The notes: generated by a model not told the origin, from the sequence alone. A DNA stretch of 10,073 bases from Methylacidiphilum sp. (GCA_020718125.1 DYDC01000077.1:1-10073), one strand, 5' to 3'. Shown: positions 1 to 7,549, counted from the first letter of the stretch. Numbers and translations are program-made.

Positions 1-702
1 GGGGGCGATTACACCGACAACGTGCCGAGCCAGTGCCTGCACCCGGTCGGCCACTGGTTCGAGATTCCGAACCTGCTCCGCAACGGCGTGCTCGCGCGGT
101 TGCTGGCCGAGCGGCCGAACCTCAAGCACCTGATGCTCCACAACATTGACACGCTCGGCGCGGACGCCGACCCGGCGATGTTGGGCCTGCACCTGCGCAC
201 CGGCTCCTGCATGACGTTCGAGGTTATCACGCGCTGGATCGAAGACCGCGGCGGCGGCTTGGCGCGCATCAACGGCCAGGTCCGGCTTGTCGAGGGCCTT
301 GCGATGCCGCGCGAGGAGGACGAGTTCAAGCTCTCCTACTACAACTCGATGACGACGTGGATCAGCGTGGACAAGCTGCTAGCCGTGTTCCAACTCACGC
401 CAGCAGACCTCGCCGACGAGGAGAAGGTCACCGCAGCCATCCGCCGGCTCGGCGCGCGACTGCCGGTTTACATCACGCTGAAGGATGTGAAGAAGCGCTG
501 GGGCCACGGGCAGGAGGACATCTTCCCGGTGGCGCAGTTCGAGAAACTCTGGAGCGACATGACCGCGCTGCCGGAGGTGGCGTGCAGCTTTGCGGTCGTC
601 CATCGCCTGCGCGGCCAACAGCTCAAGGACCAGGCCCAACTCGACGGCTGGCTTCGCGACGGCTCGGCAGCCTATGTCGAGAGCTTGTGCGAGTGGAAGT
701 AA
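1..702 (+). CDS. UTP--glucose-1-phosphate uridylyltransferase (UDPGP family), 3' part
   Basis: The last 233 codons of a gene that enters from the left edge; the full family is roughly 450-500 residues, so about half is missing. The enzyme joins UTP and glucose-1-phosphate to give UDP-glucose, a cytosolic precursor for glycans. The recognisable blocks follow the eukaryote-type UDPGP family, not bacterial GalU: HPVGHWFEIPNLLRNG near the start, LMLHNIDTLGA about 35 residues in, then GGGLARINGQVRLVEG followed by a DEFK segment and YYNSMTTWISVDKL. These correspond to the GGTL-x-x-YEGKLRLVE, DEFK and FNTNNLWI blocks of UGP2-type enzymes. The late IFPVAQFEKLWSDM stretch matches the C-terminal sugar-binding region. 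The related UDP-N-acetylhexosamine pyrophosphorylases are the main alternative, but the GGGL/DEFK/YNS series favours UGPase. It converges on the dehydrogenase gene 42 bp away. Confidence 0.88.
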   Translation, partial: GGDYTDNVPSQCLHPVGHWFEIPNLLRNGVLARLLAERPNLKHLMLHNIDTLGADADPAMLGLHLRTGSCMTFEVITRWIEDRGGGLARINGQVRLVEGLAMPREEDEFKLSYYNSMTTWISVDKLLAVFQLTPADLADEEKVTAAIRRLGARLPVYITLKDVKKRWGHGQEDIFPVAQFEKLWSDMTALPEVACSFAVVHRLRGQQLKDQAQLDGWLRDGSAAYVESLCEWK

Positions 703-703
703 G

Positions 704-753
704 CCGGGCTTGGCTTCCGGACGTTGTTGGAACACCGGCCAACCTCAAGCCGG
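704..753. terminator. Possible shared hairpin between convergent genes
   Basis: The short gap between the two convergent genes can fold into a nested stem. The outer arms are CCGGGCTTG (704-712) and CAAGCCGG (746-753), pairing over 8 bp with one bulged G. The inner arms GTTGG (near 726-730) and CCAAC (739-743) pair over 5 bp. The right outer arm runs into the last codons of the minus-strand gene. No U-run follows on either strand, so a classical intrinsic terminator is not demonstrated. The convergent position makes a two-way terminator plausible but unproven. Confidence 0.3.
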
Positions 754-2859
754 ATAATCGAGCGCTTCTGGAATCATCACAGCGGCCAGGGCGGCTGCGG
801 CGCGGTCTTTGGCGAGGCGCGCGCCGGTGAGACAACCGTCGAGTTTCCCGCGCAATCGGCAGAACTCCTCCAGGCCGGCGACGGCGGGGCTGTCCGTGTG
901 GTTGTCGTCGTGATGGTGTTGGTATCCGTAAACCAGTTCGGCGCAGATGCGGGCGGTCTCACCCGCGGCGCGGGCGGCTTGGACGTGGCAAAGATCGTTG
1001 AGGAAACCGAGCAGGCCGGGCAGGGCCTCGGCGACGACGGCGTTTGGGGGGCCGCGCGCTTCCAGTTCGAGGATATCCAGGAGTTGGCAACGCGCGGCCA
1101 TCAGCCAGCAGAGCGCATCGGCCAGGGGAAAGGTCACGCCCTGGCGCGTGTTGTTGTAAAGCTCGTCTCCGTTGGCGTCGCTGGCGTCGCGCAGGTGGCG
1201 GAGCGTCCAGAGCCACAACTCCATCGCAGAGGCCAGCACACAGGCGCCGGCGCTGTTCTTTTCGGAGGCGATGCGGCGCAGGTCGGCGGCCCACAAGCGC
1301 CATTGTGCCATGAAAAGCTTGGTGGCCATCGTGAGCGTCAACTGGCGGCGTTGGACGGCCTCGGGACCTTCGTAGGTCGCCTCCAGTTGCGCGTCCATCC
1401 ATTTCTGGCCGAGGAGGCCGGGACAATCCTCCGTGATGCCGTAGCCGCCCATGAGGCTGACCGCTTCGCGCATCATCGTCGCGCCGTGGCCGGTGTTCCA
1501 GAGTTTCACGGCGGGACAGAGGACGCTGGCGAGCGATTCGCGCCAGGCGAACTGCACGATCGGGTCGGCCAACAGCGCCGCGTGGCGGTCGCGGTCGCGC
1601 GAGGCTTCGGGTTGCGCGTCGAGTTCGAGGAACTCAATGGCGTCCTTCTCCGTTTTCATCAGCGCGCGGAACTGCGAGCGCGGGTCTTCGATGCCCTGCG
1701 CGGCAAACACCTCGTCCTTGCGCCGCTCGAATGGCTCCAGTTCATCGAACAACCGCGCTGCGGCGAACCCAAACGACGCCGCGGCTTCGCCGGTGGCCCA
1801 GATGTCCACGAGGCGGTGCAAGGTGTCTTGCTTGGCCTGGAGTCCGAGTGTGTAGCGGGGCGAGCCGGGCGTGGTCTCGGCGCTGCCGTGGAACCGGCCC
1901 CGGTGGTAACGGATGATGGGTTCGACGGCGGAGAGAAGTTTGGCGGCGGTCATCAGGCCGACGGTGACGCGTGTGCGGCGGAAAACGGCCTCGATGATCT
2001 CGCTGTGGCTGTAGCGCGGGACGATGGCGCCGTCCTTGATCCGGTAGCCGCCGACGATGCGGCTGGCGGGCACGCGCAGGCTAAAGACCGGATCGGTGGT
2101 CGAGGAAAGCTGGTGGACGAGTTTCTTCGCCGGCGCGCCGCGGTCGAAGACGCCTGGGTCGCCGGCTTCGAGGAGGATCATGCAGCTCCCCTTGAAACGC
2201 GGGTCGCCGGAATCCACCGCGGCGACGGCGAAGGTGGCGAAGTCCATGTTGGTGATGAACCGGCCACGTTTCTCGACGTGCAGGACAGGCTCGCCGCCGT
2301 CACGCCATTCGGCGATGCGGATCTTGCCGCCCAAGATGCCGGTTTCAACGCCGGTGTAGGGCAACGGCTCGGTGAGGACAAACGCGCCGCGCGCGGGCGG
2401 GCGCGCATCGCCGGCTTTGGTCGGGGAGGCGCGGGTCAGATAGACGGCGCGTTGTTCGGGTGTGCCGCGGGCGTGGATGGGCGCGAGCGCGAGGTGGCCG
2501 GCCAGCGCGCAGGTGGCCGCGCCGGCGTCCACCCAGGACAACTCGAACGCCACGAGAGCGAGCGCGAGATTTTTTGGGCCGGTGATGAAACCGCCATGTT
2601 CGGGATCGAGCGAGGCGGCGGTGAGTCCAGCCTCGTCAAAGACGCGGAGCAGCCCGGCCTTGCGCCCGGTCCAGCCGCGTGAGTTACGCGCGCCTTCAGC
2701 GCCCAATCGGGCAACGGTGCCGCGCGCGGCGGCGCGGGCCGATTGCGCGAGCATCTGGAGGTCGCAGCGGTCGGCGAAACGCCAGAGCACCTGCCGCGTC
2801 TCGTCGCCCGGCAGAGCGCCAAGACTGCTGGTTGCGCTGGCTGGGTTGGCGGACAACAC
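745..2859 (-). CDS. Long acyl-CoA dehydrogenase (FAD-dependent)
   Basis: A 704-residue acyl-CoA dehydrogenase, expected to oxidise acyl-CoA to trans-2-enoyl-CoA with FAD in beta-oxidation or a related route. The middle-domain signature appears as AFVLTEP (residues 159-165). The C-terminal signature runs from SLMGGYGITEDCPG (about 468-481) to ATYEGPEAVQRRQ (494-506). Glu497 in the YEG motif is at the catalytic-base position of the MCAD family; the usual YEGT is YEGP here. Typical family members have 380-600 residues. The extra length is an insertion at about 325-445 in the helical domain and a roughly 190-residue C-terminal extension, which includes a His/Asp cluster at 648-656. The start is GTG; an in-frame TAG three codons upstream rules out a longer protein. 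There is no Shine-Dalgarno, and the start lies 6 nt past a -10-like box. Substrate chain length cannot be told. Confidence 0.9.
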   Translation of the reverse strand: MLSANPASATSSLGALPGDETRQVLWRFADRCDLQMLAQSARAAARGTVARLGAEGARNSRGWTGRKAGLLRVFDEAGLTAASLDPEHGGFITGPKNLALALVAFELSWVDAGAATCALAGHLALAPIHARGTPEQRAVYLTRASPTKAGDARPPARGAFVLTEPLPYTGVETGILGGKIRIAEWRDGGEPVLHVEKRGRFITNMDFATFAVAAVDSGDPRFKGSCMILLEAGDPGVFDRGAPAKKLVHQLSSTTDPVFSLRVPASRIVGGYRIKDGAIVPRYSHSEIIEAVFRRTRVTVGLMTAAKLLSAVEPIIRYHRGRFHGSAETTPGSPRYTLGLQAKQDTLHRLVDIWATGEAAASFGFAAARLFDELEPFERRKDEVFAAQGIEDPRSQFRALMKTEKDAIEFLELDAQPEASRDRDRHAALLADPIVQFAWRESLASVLCPAVKLWNTGHGATMMREAVSLMGGYGITEDCPGLLGQKWMDAQLEATYEGPEAVQRRQLTLTMATKLFMAQWRLWAADLRRIASEKNSAGACVLASAMELWLWTLRHLRDASDANGDELYNNTRQGVTFPLADALCWLMAARCQLLDILELEARGPPNAVVAEALPGLLGFLNDLCHVQAARAAGETARICAELVYGYQHHHDDNHTDSPAVAGLEEFCRLRGKLDGCLTGARLAKDRAAAALAAVMIPEALDYPA

Positions 2860-2865
2860 GGACAG

Positions 2866-2893
2866 ATGCTAGGGATTTCGCGGGTGCAGTCAA
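2866..2893 (-). promoter_or_regulatory. Putative sigma70 promoter of the acyl-CoA dehydrogenase gene
   Basis: Read on the minus strand, a -35-like TTGACT (2888-2893, five of six consensus bases) is followed after 16 nt by a -10-like TAGCAT (2866-2871, four of six). Only six bases lie between the -10 box and the GTG start at 2859, so transcription would begin at or within a base or two of the start codon. This would give a leaderless mRNA, which fits the absence of a Shine-Dalgarno. The prediction rests on sequence match and spacing alone. Confidence 0.5.
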
Positions 2894-2895
2894 TC

Positions 2896-2909
2896 CCGGC
2901 TGCGGCCGG
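2896..2909. promoter_or_regulatory. Small inverted repeat between divergent promoters
   Basis: CCGGC (2896-2900) and GCCGG (2905-2909) form a perfect 5-bp inverted repeat around TGCG. It lies just outside the minus-strand -35 box and within the 50 bp separating the two divergent -35 boxes. A second, bulged pairing, CCCGGCTGC (2895-2903) with GCAGCGGG (2917-2924), overlaps it. The position suits an operator, but such short GC-rich palindromes are expected by chance in this composition. Confidence 0.2.
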
Positions 2910-2943
2910 CTTCGAGGCAGCGGGCAAATTCCGGTGGAGCATG

Positions 2944-2972
2944 TTGCGCATGGAATCCGGTTATGGTAGAAG
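2944..2972 (+). promoter_or_regulatory. Putative sigma70 promoter of the glycan gene cluster
   Basis: TTGCGC (2944-2949) and TAGAAG (2967-2972) are separated by exactly 17 nt, the preferred sigma70 spacing. TTG and the TA-AA core match consensus, while the other positions are weak. Six bases separate the -10 box from the GTG start at 2979, the same geometry as at the divergent dehydrogenase promoter. A leaderless transcript is therefore predicted here too. An overlapping TATGGT (2962-2967) resembles a -10 box but has no properly spaced -35. Confidence 0.42.
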
Positions 2973-2978
2973 CCGCCC

Positions 2979-3833
2979 GTGCCACCGACTTCACTCGTCG
3001 TCAGTCTTCATGGGGAGAGGGATCACTTGGAACGGCTCCTGTGCCATTCGGAGGGATGTTACGACGATCTGGTTGTCGTTCACGGCGGACCTGATGAGAC
3101 GGGCATCCGGCCTTTGGTGGAGCAATATGGCGGGCGCTTCTTTGAGCGACCGAGATCGTTTCAACAGGAACTGGACTGGCCGTTCGCCTGGGGGCAGGCG
3201 CGGCATGATTGGATTTTGCGGTGGGATGCCGACGAGTTCCCAAGCGTCGAACTCAAGGACTGGCTGAAAAACTTCCGCTCGGCGCCCGAAATCGCCCCCG
3301 AGATTTCCGGTTACATGGGCGTGCTGCCGCTCTGGGACGGGGAGCGCGAACGCACGCGGAGGTGGCCCTTGCGCGTCATTCTCATCCACCGCCAACGGGT
3401 GCGGCATTTCGGCATGGTGGACCAGGGGCCGATTGCCGACGGGCGTTTCGAGAAGCTGCCGTTGGCGCTTCATCACCAGCCGCGCGCCAAGGCGTATGGC
3501 GTGCGTTATGTGCTGCTGAGGGACAAAGTGCATCGCTGGAATGAGATCATTGGCCAGTCGTTGCAGGGCAAGCCGACCGACCTGCCTTGTTGGCGATGGG
3601 ACAGCGCCGAATGGCCCGACCGCTGGGAGAAACTGCGCCGGCATCCGTGGCTGCGGGCGCTCAACCGCATGGTCATGTCTCCGCTGGGCAACCTGCGCGA
3701 GATGATCCGGTGCGGCGAGTTCCCCAACCCGTTTCTCGTCACCACCTATCCCCTGCAACACGTCATGATGAGCGTGTGTTTCGTCCGCGCCCGGAGGAAA
3801 CTGCGGAAAGCCAAAGCGGGTCAGTCATCTTGA
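2979..3833 (+). CDS. Family 2-like glycosyltransferase
   Basis: A 284-residue protein resembling the short GT-A glycosyltransferases that move a sugar from a nucleotide donor onto a glycan acceptor. The N-terminus has a hydrophobic strand (TSLVVSLHGERDHLERLL). A second strand, DDLVVVHGGPDETG, is in the place where family-2 enzymes hold the nucleotide. RHDWILRWDADEF follows; Asp83-Ala-Asp85-Glu86 would be the metal-binding DXD motif. The C-terminal half is Trp/Arg-rich with no clear membrane segment apart from a weakly hydrophobic stretch near the end, so the protein is probably cytosolic or peripheral. The start is GTG, fixed by an in-frame TAG at 2967-2969 and by the family-like N-terminus; no Shine-Dalgarno precedes it. 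It opens a three-gene run with a GT9 enzyme and a radical SAM protein. Donor and acceptor are unknown. Confidence 0.72.
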   Translation: MPPTSLVVSLHGERDHLERLLCHSEGCYDDLVVVHGGPDETGIRPLVEQYGGRFFERPRSFQQELDWPFAWGQARHDWILRWDADEFPSVELKDWLKNFRSAPEIAPEISGYMGVLPLWDGERERTRRWPLRVILIHRQRVRHFGMVDQGPIADGRFEKLPLALHHQPRAKAYGVRYVLLRDKVHRWNEIIGQSLQGKPTDLPCWRWDSAEWPDRWEKLRRHPWLRALNRMVMSPLGNLREMIRCGEFPNPFLVTTYPLQHVMMSVCFVRARRKLRKAKAGQSS

Positions 3834-3867
3834 TGATGTTGACGGTGAAATTCCCCATGCGCCAGCC

Positions 3868-5022
3868 ATGAAGATTCGACCCAAAGCCCGCCCCTTGGAC
3901 TGGCTGCGATATCGGCTTTTCGCGCGGTCGCGACCGGCCGCGCGCGTCAAGGCAGACGCGCAGAAGGCGCTGGCAGTCTTCAAGGCGGAACGGCTCGGCG
4001 ACTTTTTGTTGGCGCAGCCGGCGATCCAGCGGCTCGTGGAATTGCACGGCGCGCCGAACACGACGCTCATCGTCTCGCGCGCCTGCCGGAAGCTGGCAGA
4101 TCGCTTCTTCCCGGAGGTCGGGAAGATTGAGGTCGCGCTGGACTTCTCGTGGGGAGGATGGAATTGGATCGAAGCCCGGCGGCAGGCGGACGCCCTCGGA
4201 CGGAACTGCTTCGAAACGGCTGTCTGCCTGACTCATCATCGCAAGCCGGCCCTGTGGTCGGCGTGGACTGCGATCCGCGCGAAACGGAAGATCGGCATCG
4301 TCCAGCATCCTTGGACGCATCCGGGTGTCGTCAGTGAGGAACATCGGCATTTTGACCAGTCTCAATCGTATCCCCGCCACGTGTCGCCAACCGGCGACGT
4401 GTGTCTGGAGTTGGAGGCCCACGCCCTGGTGTTGAACGCCTGCGGCGCCGGACCTGTCGCCGCTTGCGACCTGCGTCCGCGACTGAAACGCGGCGACCCC
4501 CGGCTGACGGCAGGCCGGCCGGCGCTCGGTATCGCGCCCCGCGGATCGGCGCGGCTCAAATCGCCGCCGGATGAATTGGTGGGCGCGGTTTGCAGACAAC
4601 TGGCCGCGTCAGCAGAGTTCGACGTATGGTTGATCGGCGAGCGGGCACAATGCGATGCGTTGGGGCGGCTTCGCGCTCATTTGGCCGGCATCGCAAACAT
4701 CGGCGAGGTTCGTGTGTGCAGCCAATGGGATTTGGGACAACTGGAAACCGGGCTTGCGCGTTGCACTGCGCTGGTGAGCGCCGACACGTTTACGGCGCAT
4801 CTGGCCACGGCGATGGACCTGCCCCTCGCAGTGCTGGCGACCGGAGCACAGCCCGGTGTCTTCGGGCCGTGGAGGAACTCCGGGCGCCAGCGTTGGTTTA
4901 CGCATGAGATGGACTGCTCCGGCTGTGGTTGGCGCTGCACTCGCCCTCGTGCGCTCTGCGTCGAACGGATTGATGCGGGCATGGTGGCCGCGTTTTTGAA
5001 GGGCGCCCTCACGGGCGGCTGA
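3868..5022 (+). CDS. GT9 (heptosyltransferase-like) glycosyltransferase
   Basis: A 384-residue GT-B glycosyltransferase of family 9, the group of LPS heptosyltransferases such as WaaC and WaaF. After a basic N-terminal stretch (1-30) comes FKAERLGDFLLAQPAIQRL (38-56). This is the family R-x-GD...P motif, in which Asp45 is at the usual catalytic-base position. The C-terminal half contains ALGIAPRGS (219-227), VWLIGE (253-258) and ALVSADTFTAHLATAMDLP (301-319). The last matches the donor-binding D-T-G-x-x-H-L-A-x-A motif, with Phe in place of Gly. GPW follows at 333-335. A cysteine cluster C350-x2-C353-x3-C357-x6-C364 near the end is frequent in GT9 proteins. The ATG lies 34 bp after the previous gene and 5 bp before the next, which suggests one operon. 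True heptose specificity cannot be claimed. Confidence 0.85.
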   Translation: MKIRPKARPLDWLRYRLFARSRPAARVKADAQKALAVFKAERLGDFLLAQPAIQRLVELHGAPNTTLIVSRACRKLADRFFPEVGKIEVALDFSWGGWNWIEARRQADALGRNCFETAVCLTHHRKPALWSAWTAIRAKRKIGIVQHPWTHPGVVSEEHRHFDQSQSYPRHVSPTGDVCLELEAHALVLNACGAGPVAACDLRPRLKRGDPRLTAGRPALGIAPRGSARLKSPPDELVGAVCRQLAASAEFDVWLIGERAQCDALGRLRAHLAGIANIGEVRVCSQWDLGQLETGLARCTALVSADTFTAHLATAMDLPLAVLATGAQPGVFGPWRNSGRQRWFTHEMDCSGCGWRCTRPRALCVERIDAGMVAAFLKGALTGG

Positions 5023-5027
5023 ACGTC

Positions 5028-6044
5028 ATGGCACGGCCGCTTCTTCAAATGCTTGCCCGGAAGTTGAGTGGGAACAACTCGTTGGTCCGCTGTCTGGCAG
5101 AGCCGGGAGTGTTTGCTGGCGATCTGTCTCCGGCGGAGAAGCGGCGGCTGTTTCAGTCGCTGGTCAACTACGTCGAGTTTGAGCCGCACGCGTTCTGCAA
5201 CCGCACGCGCGCCTTCTGCCCCAACAGCGCGCTGGACCGAAAAAACAACCTCCAAGTGTTTGACCGCGCCCTTCATCGCAAAGTGCTCAATGAACTCCTG
5301 GAGATAGACTACGCCGGCACGGTTGCCTATTCGCGCTACTGCGAACCGATGGCGAGGGAGGAGATTTTTGACTACGTCGCCGAGGCCCGCGGCCTGTTGC
5401 CGCGCGCCTGTCTGAAGATCGTCTCCAACGGGGATTACCTGAGCCATGAGAAGATCAGCCGTCTGGCGTCGCTGGGGCTGGACTACCTCGCCATCAGCGT
5501 CTATCTGCCGGAAGGTGTCGCTTGGTCCCGTCAGGCCGTGCTGGAGCAGATCGGGAAGTTCTCAAAACGCGTGAACATGGATTTCCGCCTGCGGCGGAAG
5601 AGCGGCTCCAGCGTGTTTGTGGACTTTCTTACGGGGCCTTCGCGCATGACGATAGACGCCCGCTGCCACGATTTCGCCCCAGGCAAACAGGGCTTTGATC
5701 GGGGCATGAGCGTAGGGTGGCTGCAGGAGGACCGCTTTGTGCGCAAGGATCCGTGCCTGTTCGTTTTCAGGAATTTCACGATGGATTACAACGGCAACGT
5801 CATGCCGTGCTGCAACCTCCGCAGCGACCATCCCCGGCATGCTCCCTATGTCCTGGGTAACGTGGCGGCCGAGACCATCTTCGACATCTACGCGCGGCCT
5901 CCGTTCACGACATGGCGGCGCGCGCTGTCAGGATTCGGGCCCAAGCCAGCGCCGTGCAGGCATTGCAAAGATGCTCCGTTGAGGGGCGTTGCCGACCGGC
6001 TGCTGACCGGCGTCTGGGGCCTTCCACCGGCTCGATTGCCTTGA
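5028..6044 (+). CDS. Radical SAM/SPASM-like protein with a broken CX3CX2C motif
   Basis: A 338-residue protein of the radical SAM/SPASM type. Such enzymes bind a [4Fe-4S] cluster through CX3CX2C and cleave S-adenosylmethionine to start radical chemistry. EPHAFCNRTRAFCPNS (52-67) aligns with the usual C-N-x-x-C-x-F-C-P-N-S, but residue 61, the second cluster cysteine, is Arg; Cys57 and Cys64 remain. Downstream features persist: DYAGTVAYSRYCEP (94-107), KIVSNGDYL (130-138) and LDYLAISVYLP (151-161). The C-terminus has a SPASM/Twitch-like set: C243, DYNGNVMPCC (Cys261/262), LGNVAAETIFDIY (276-288) and C310-x2-C313. It may modify or regulate the product of the glycosyltransferases upstream. It is either a catalytically altered homologue, a recent loss-of-function allele, or a base-call error (CGC for TGC at 5208-5210). 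Start ATG 5028 is 5 bp after the GT9 stop. Confidence 0.8.
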   Translation: MARPLLQMLARKLSGNNSLVRCLAEPGVFAGDLSPAEKRRLFQSLVNYVEFEPHAFCNRTRAFCPNSALDRKNNLQVFDRALHRKVLNELLEIDYAGTVAYSRYCEPMAREEIFDYVAEARGLLPRACLKIVSNGDYLSHEKISRLASLGLDYLAISVYLPEGVAWSRQAVLEQIGKFSKRVNMDFRLRRKSGSSVFVDFLTGPSRMTIDARCHDFAPGKQGFDRGMSVGWLQEDRFVRKDPCLFVFRNFTMDYNGNVMPCCNLRSDHPRHAPYVLGNVAAETIFDIYARPPFTTWRRALSGFGPKPAPCRHCKDAPLRGVADRLLTGVWGLPPARLP

Positions 6045-6084
6045 ACCCCGCCGAGAAGGCTTGGGAGCGGGGGAGAAACGCCTC

Positions 6085-6113
6085 TTGCTTGCGGCGGGCG
6101 GTTCGCCTACAGT
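6085..6113 (+). promoter_or_regulatory. Putative sigma70 promoter of the nfeD-nfeD-floA unit
   Basis: TTGCTT (6085-6090) and TACAGT (6108-6113) are separated by 17 nt. The -35 box matches at TTG and the -10 box at four of six positions. Transcription would start near 6120, leaving about 7 nt before the ATG at 6127. This placement argues against a start further upstream (TTG at 6061), since that would put the promoter inside the reading frame. The spacer contains GGCG and CGCC arms that could pair, but their role is unknown. Confidence 0.48.
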
Positions 6114-6126
6114 CCCACGCACTGAC

Positions 6127-7545
6127 ATGCCTGCAATCTTCTGGATCGGGTTGATGGCGCTCGGAGTGGTGAGCGCGGAGGCGGCTGAAGCGGCGGGTTC
6201 TTCCACCGCGGCGGAGCCGTCGCAAAAGACCGTCTATGTCATCCCGATCCGCGGCGAGATCGCGACGCCGCTGGTCTATGTCGTCCGGCGCGGCGTGAAG
6301 GAGGCGGAGCGGGCCGGCGCGCGGGCCATCGTGCTCGACATGGACACGCCGGGCGGCCGGGGCGACGCGATGGAAGAGATCATGGAGGTGCTGGGGAAGT
6401 TCAACCGCGACAGCATCACGTTCGTGAACAGCAAGGCCTACTCGGCGGGCGCTTACATCGCGGTGGCCACCAAACGCATCTACATGGCGCCCGGCTCCGT
6501 CATCGGCGCCGCCACGCCGGTGATGCTGATGCCGACCGGGGAAATGCCGAACCTGCCCGAGAGCTTTGAGAAAAAGATCACCTCCGCCTATGCCGCGCGC
6601 ATCCGCGCCGAGGCGCAGAAAAACGGTTACAACCCGTCCGTGGTCGAGAAGATGGTGGACCGCAACTCGGAGTTGATCGTTGACGGCAAGACTCTGAAGG
6701 CCAAAGGCGAGATTCTCACACTGACGAACGTCGAGGCGGAGGAGAAATACGGCAAACCGCCGAAGCCGTTGCTGTCCAGCGGCACGGTCAAGGACATCGC
6801 CGAACTGCTGGAACGAGCGAACTACAAGGGCGCGGAGATCAGGCGCATCGAGCCGACGGGCGTGGAAACCGTCGCTGACTGGATCAACTCGCTGTCGGCC
6901 ATCTTGCTGGCGCTGGGCGCGCTGGGGATTTATCTGGAGTTCAAGCTGCAAACCTTCGGCATGATCGGCGTCATGGCGGTCGCGTGCCTGCTGCTGTTCT
7001 TCTTCGGCCAATACATCGCCGGCCTGAGCGGCTATGAATACGCGCTGCTGTTTCTGGTCGGTGTGGCGCTCCTGGTGGTCGAGGTGTTTGTGCTGCCGGG
7101 CCATTTCGTCAGCGGGATGATGGGCACGATGTGCATCCTCATCGCCATCCTGATGGCGATGGTGGACCAGTATCCCGGCACGCCGTGGGTGCCGGCTTTC
7201 CCCGACCTGCAAACGCCGCTGATCCGGCTGGGCCAAGCGGTGCTCATCGCCATCGTCTTGATTGCCGTTGTGGCGAGATTCCTGCCGAAGACCAGCATGT
7301 GGGACCAACTCGCACTGAAGGCGGTCAGCACGCCGGGCATCGAAGCGCCCAGCGTCAGCGTCGAGCCGCGAGAGTGGATTGGCAGGGAGGGCGTGGCCCT
7401 CTGCGATCTGCGGCCGGCGGGCAAGGCGATGATCGGCGACCAACTCGCCGATGTCGTCACAGAAGGCGACTTGATTCTGAAGGACGCGCGTGTGAAAGTT
7501 GCCCGCGTCGAAGGCAGCCGTGTCGTTGTGACCAAGATTTCTTAG
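6127..7545 (+). CDS. Long NfeD: ClpP-class membrane serine protease with NfeD C-terminal domain
   Basis: A 472-residue long-form NfeD protein, of the STOPP/PH1510 type of membrane proteases that cut hydrophobic targets such as stomatins. Residues 1-22 look like a signal peptide (PAIFWIGLMALGVVSA then AEAA). The protease domain covers about 35-240: AIVLDMDTPGGRGDAM (67-82) is the oxyanion-side block and AYSAGAYIA (104-112) places the nucleophile at Ser106. Lys149 or Lys150 fits the catalytic lysine by spacing. Hydrophobic segments follow at about 255-270, 275-297, 303-322, 330-347 and 368-386. The NfeD OB-fold domain (about 416-470) starts at EWIGREGVAL. ATG 6127 is chosen because it gives the signal peptide and lies 7 nt past the predicted transcription start. 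The next two genes, a short NfeD and FloA, are its expected partners in membrane microdomains. Confidence 0.9.
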   Translation: MPAIFWIGLMALGVVSAEAAEAAGSSTAAEPSQKTVYVIPIRGEIATPLVYVVRRGVKEAERAGARAIVLDMDTPGGRGDAMEEIMEVLGKFNRDSITFVNSKAYSAGAYIAVATKRIYMAPGSVIGAATPVMLMPTGEMPNLPESFEKKITSAYAARIRAEAQKNGYNPSVVEKMVDRNSELIVDGKTLKAKGEILTLTNVEAEEKYGKPPKPLLSSGTVKDIAELLERANYKGAEIRRIEPTGVETVADWINSLSAILLALGALGIYLEFKLQTFGMIGVMAVACLLLFFFGQYIAGLSGYEYALLFLVGVALLVVEVFVLPGHFVSGMMGTMCILIAILMAMVDQYPGTPWVPAFPDLQTPLIRLGQAVLIAIVLIAVVARFLPKTSMWDQLALKAVSTPGIEAPSVSVEPREWIGREGVALCDLRPAGKAMIGDQLADVVTEGDLILKDARVKVARVEGSRVVVTKIS

Positions 7546-7549
7546 CGCT

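Noticed and set aside
724..2682. A 652-codon open frame on the plus strand opposite the acyl-CoA dehydrogenase
   Set aside because: Its product is low-complexity, Gly/Ala/Arg/Glu-rich with no recognisable domain, and it mirrors the codon bias of the minus-strand gene, which carries clear family motifs and the catalytic Glu.
6061..6126. Upstream TTG start at 6061 for the long NfeD
   Set aside because: It would put 22 extra residues before a good signal peptide and place the predicted promoter inside the coding region.
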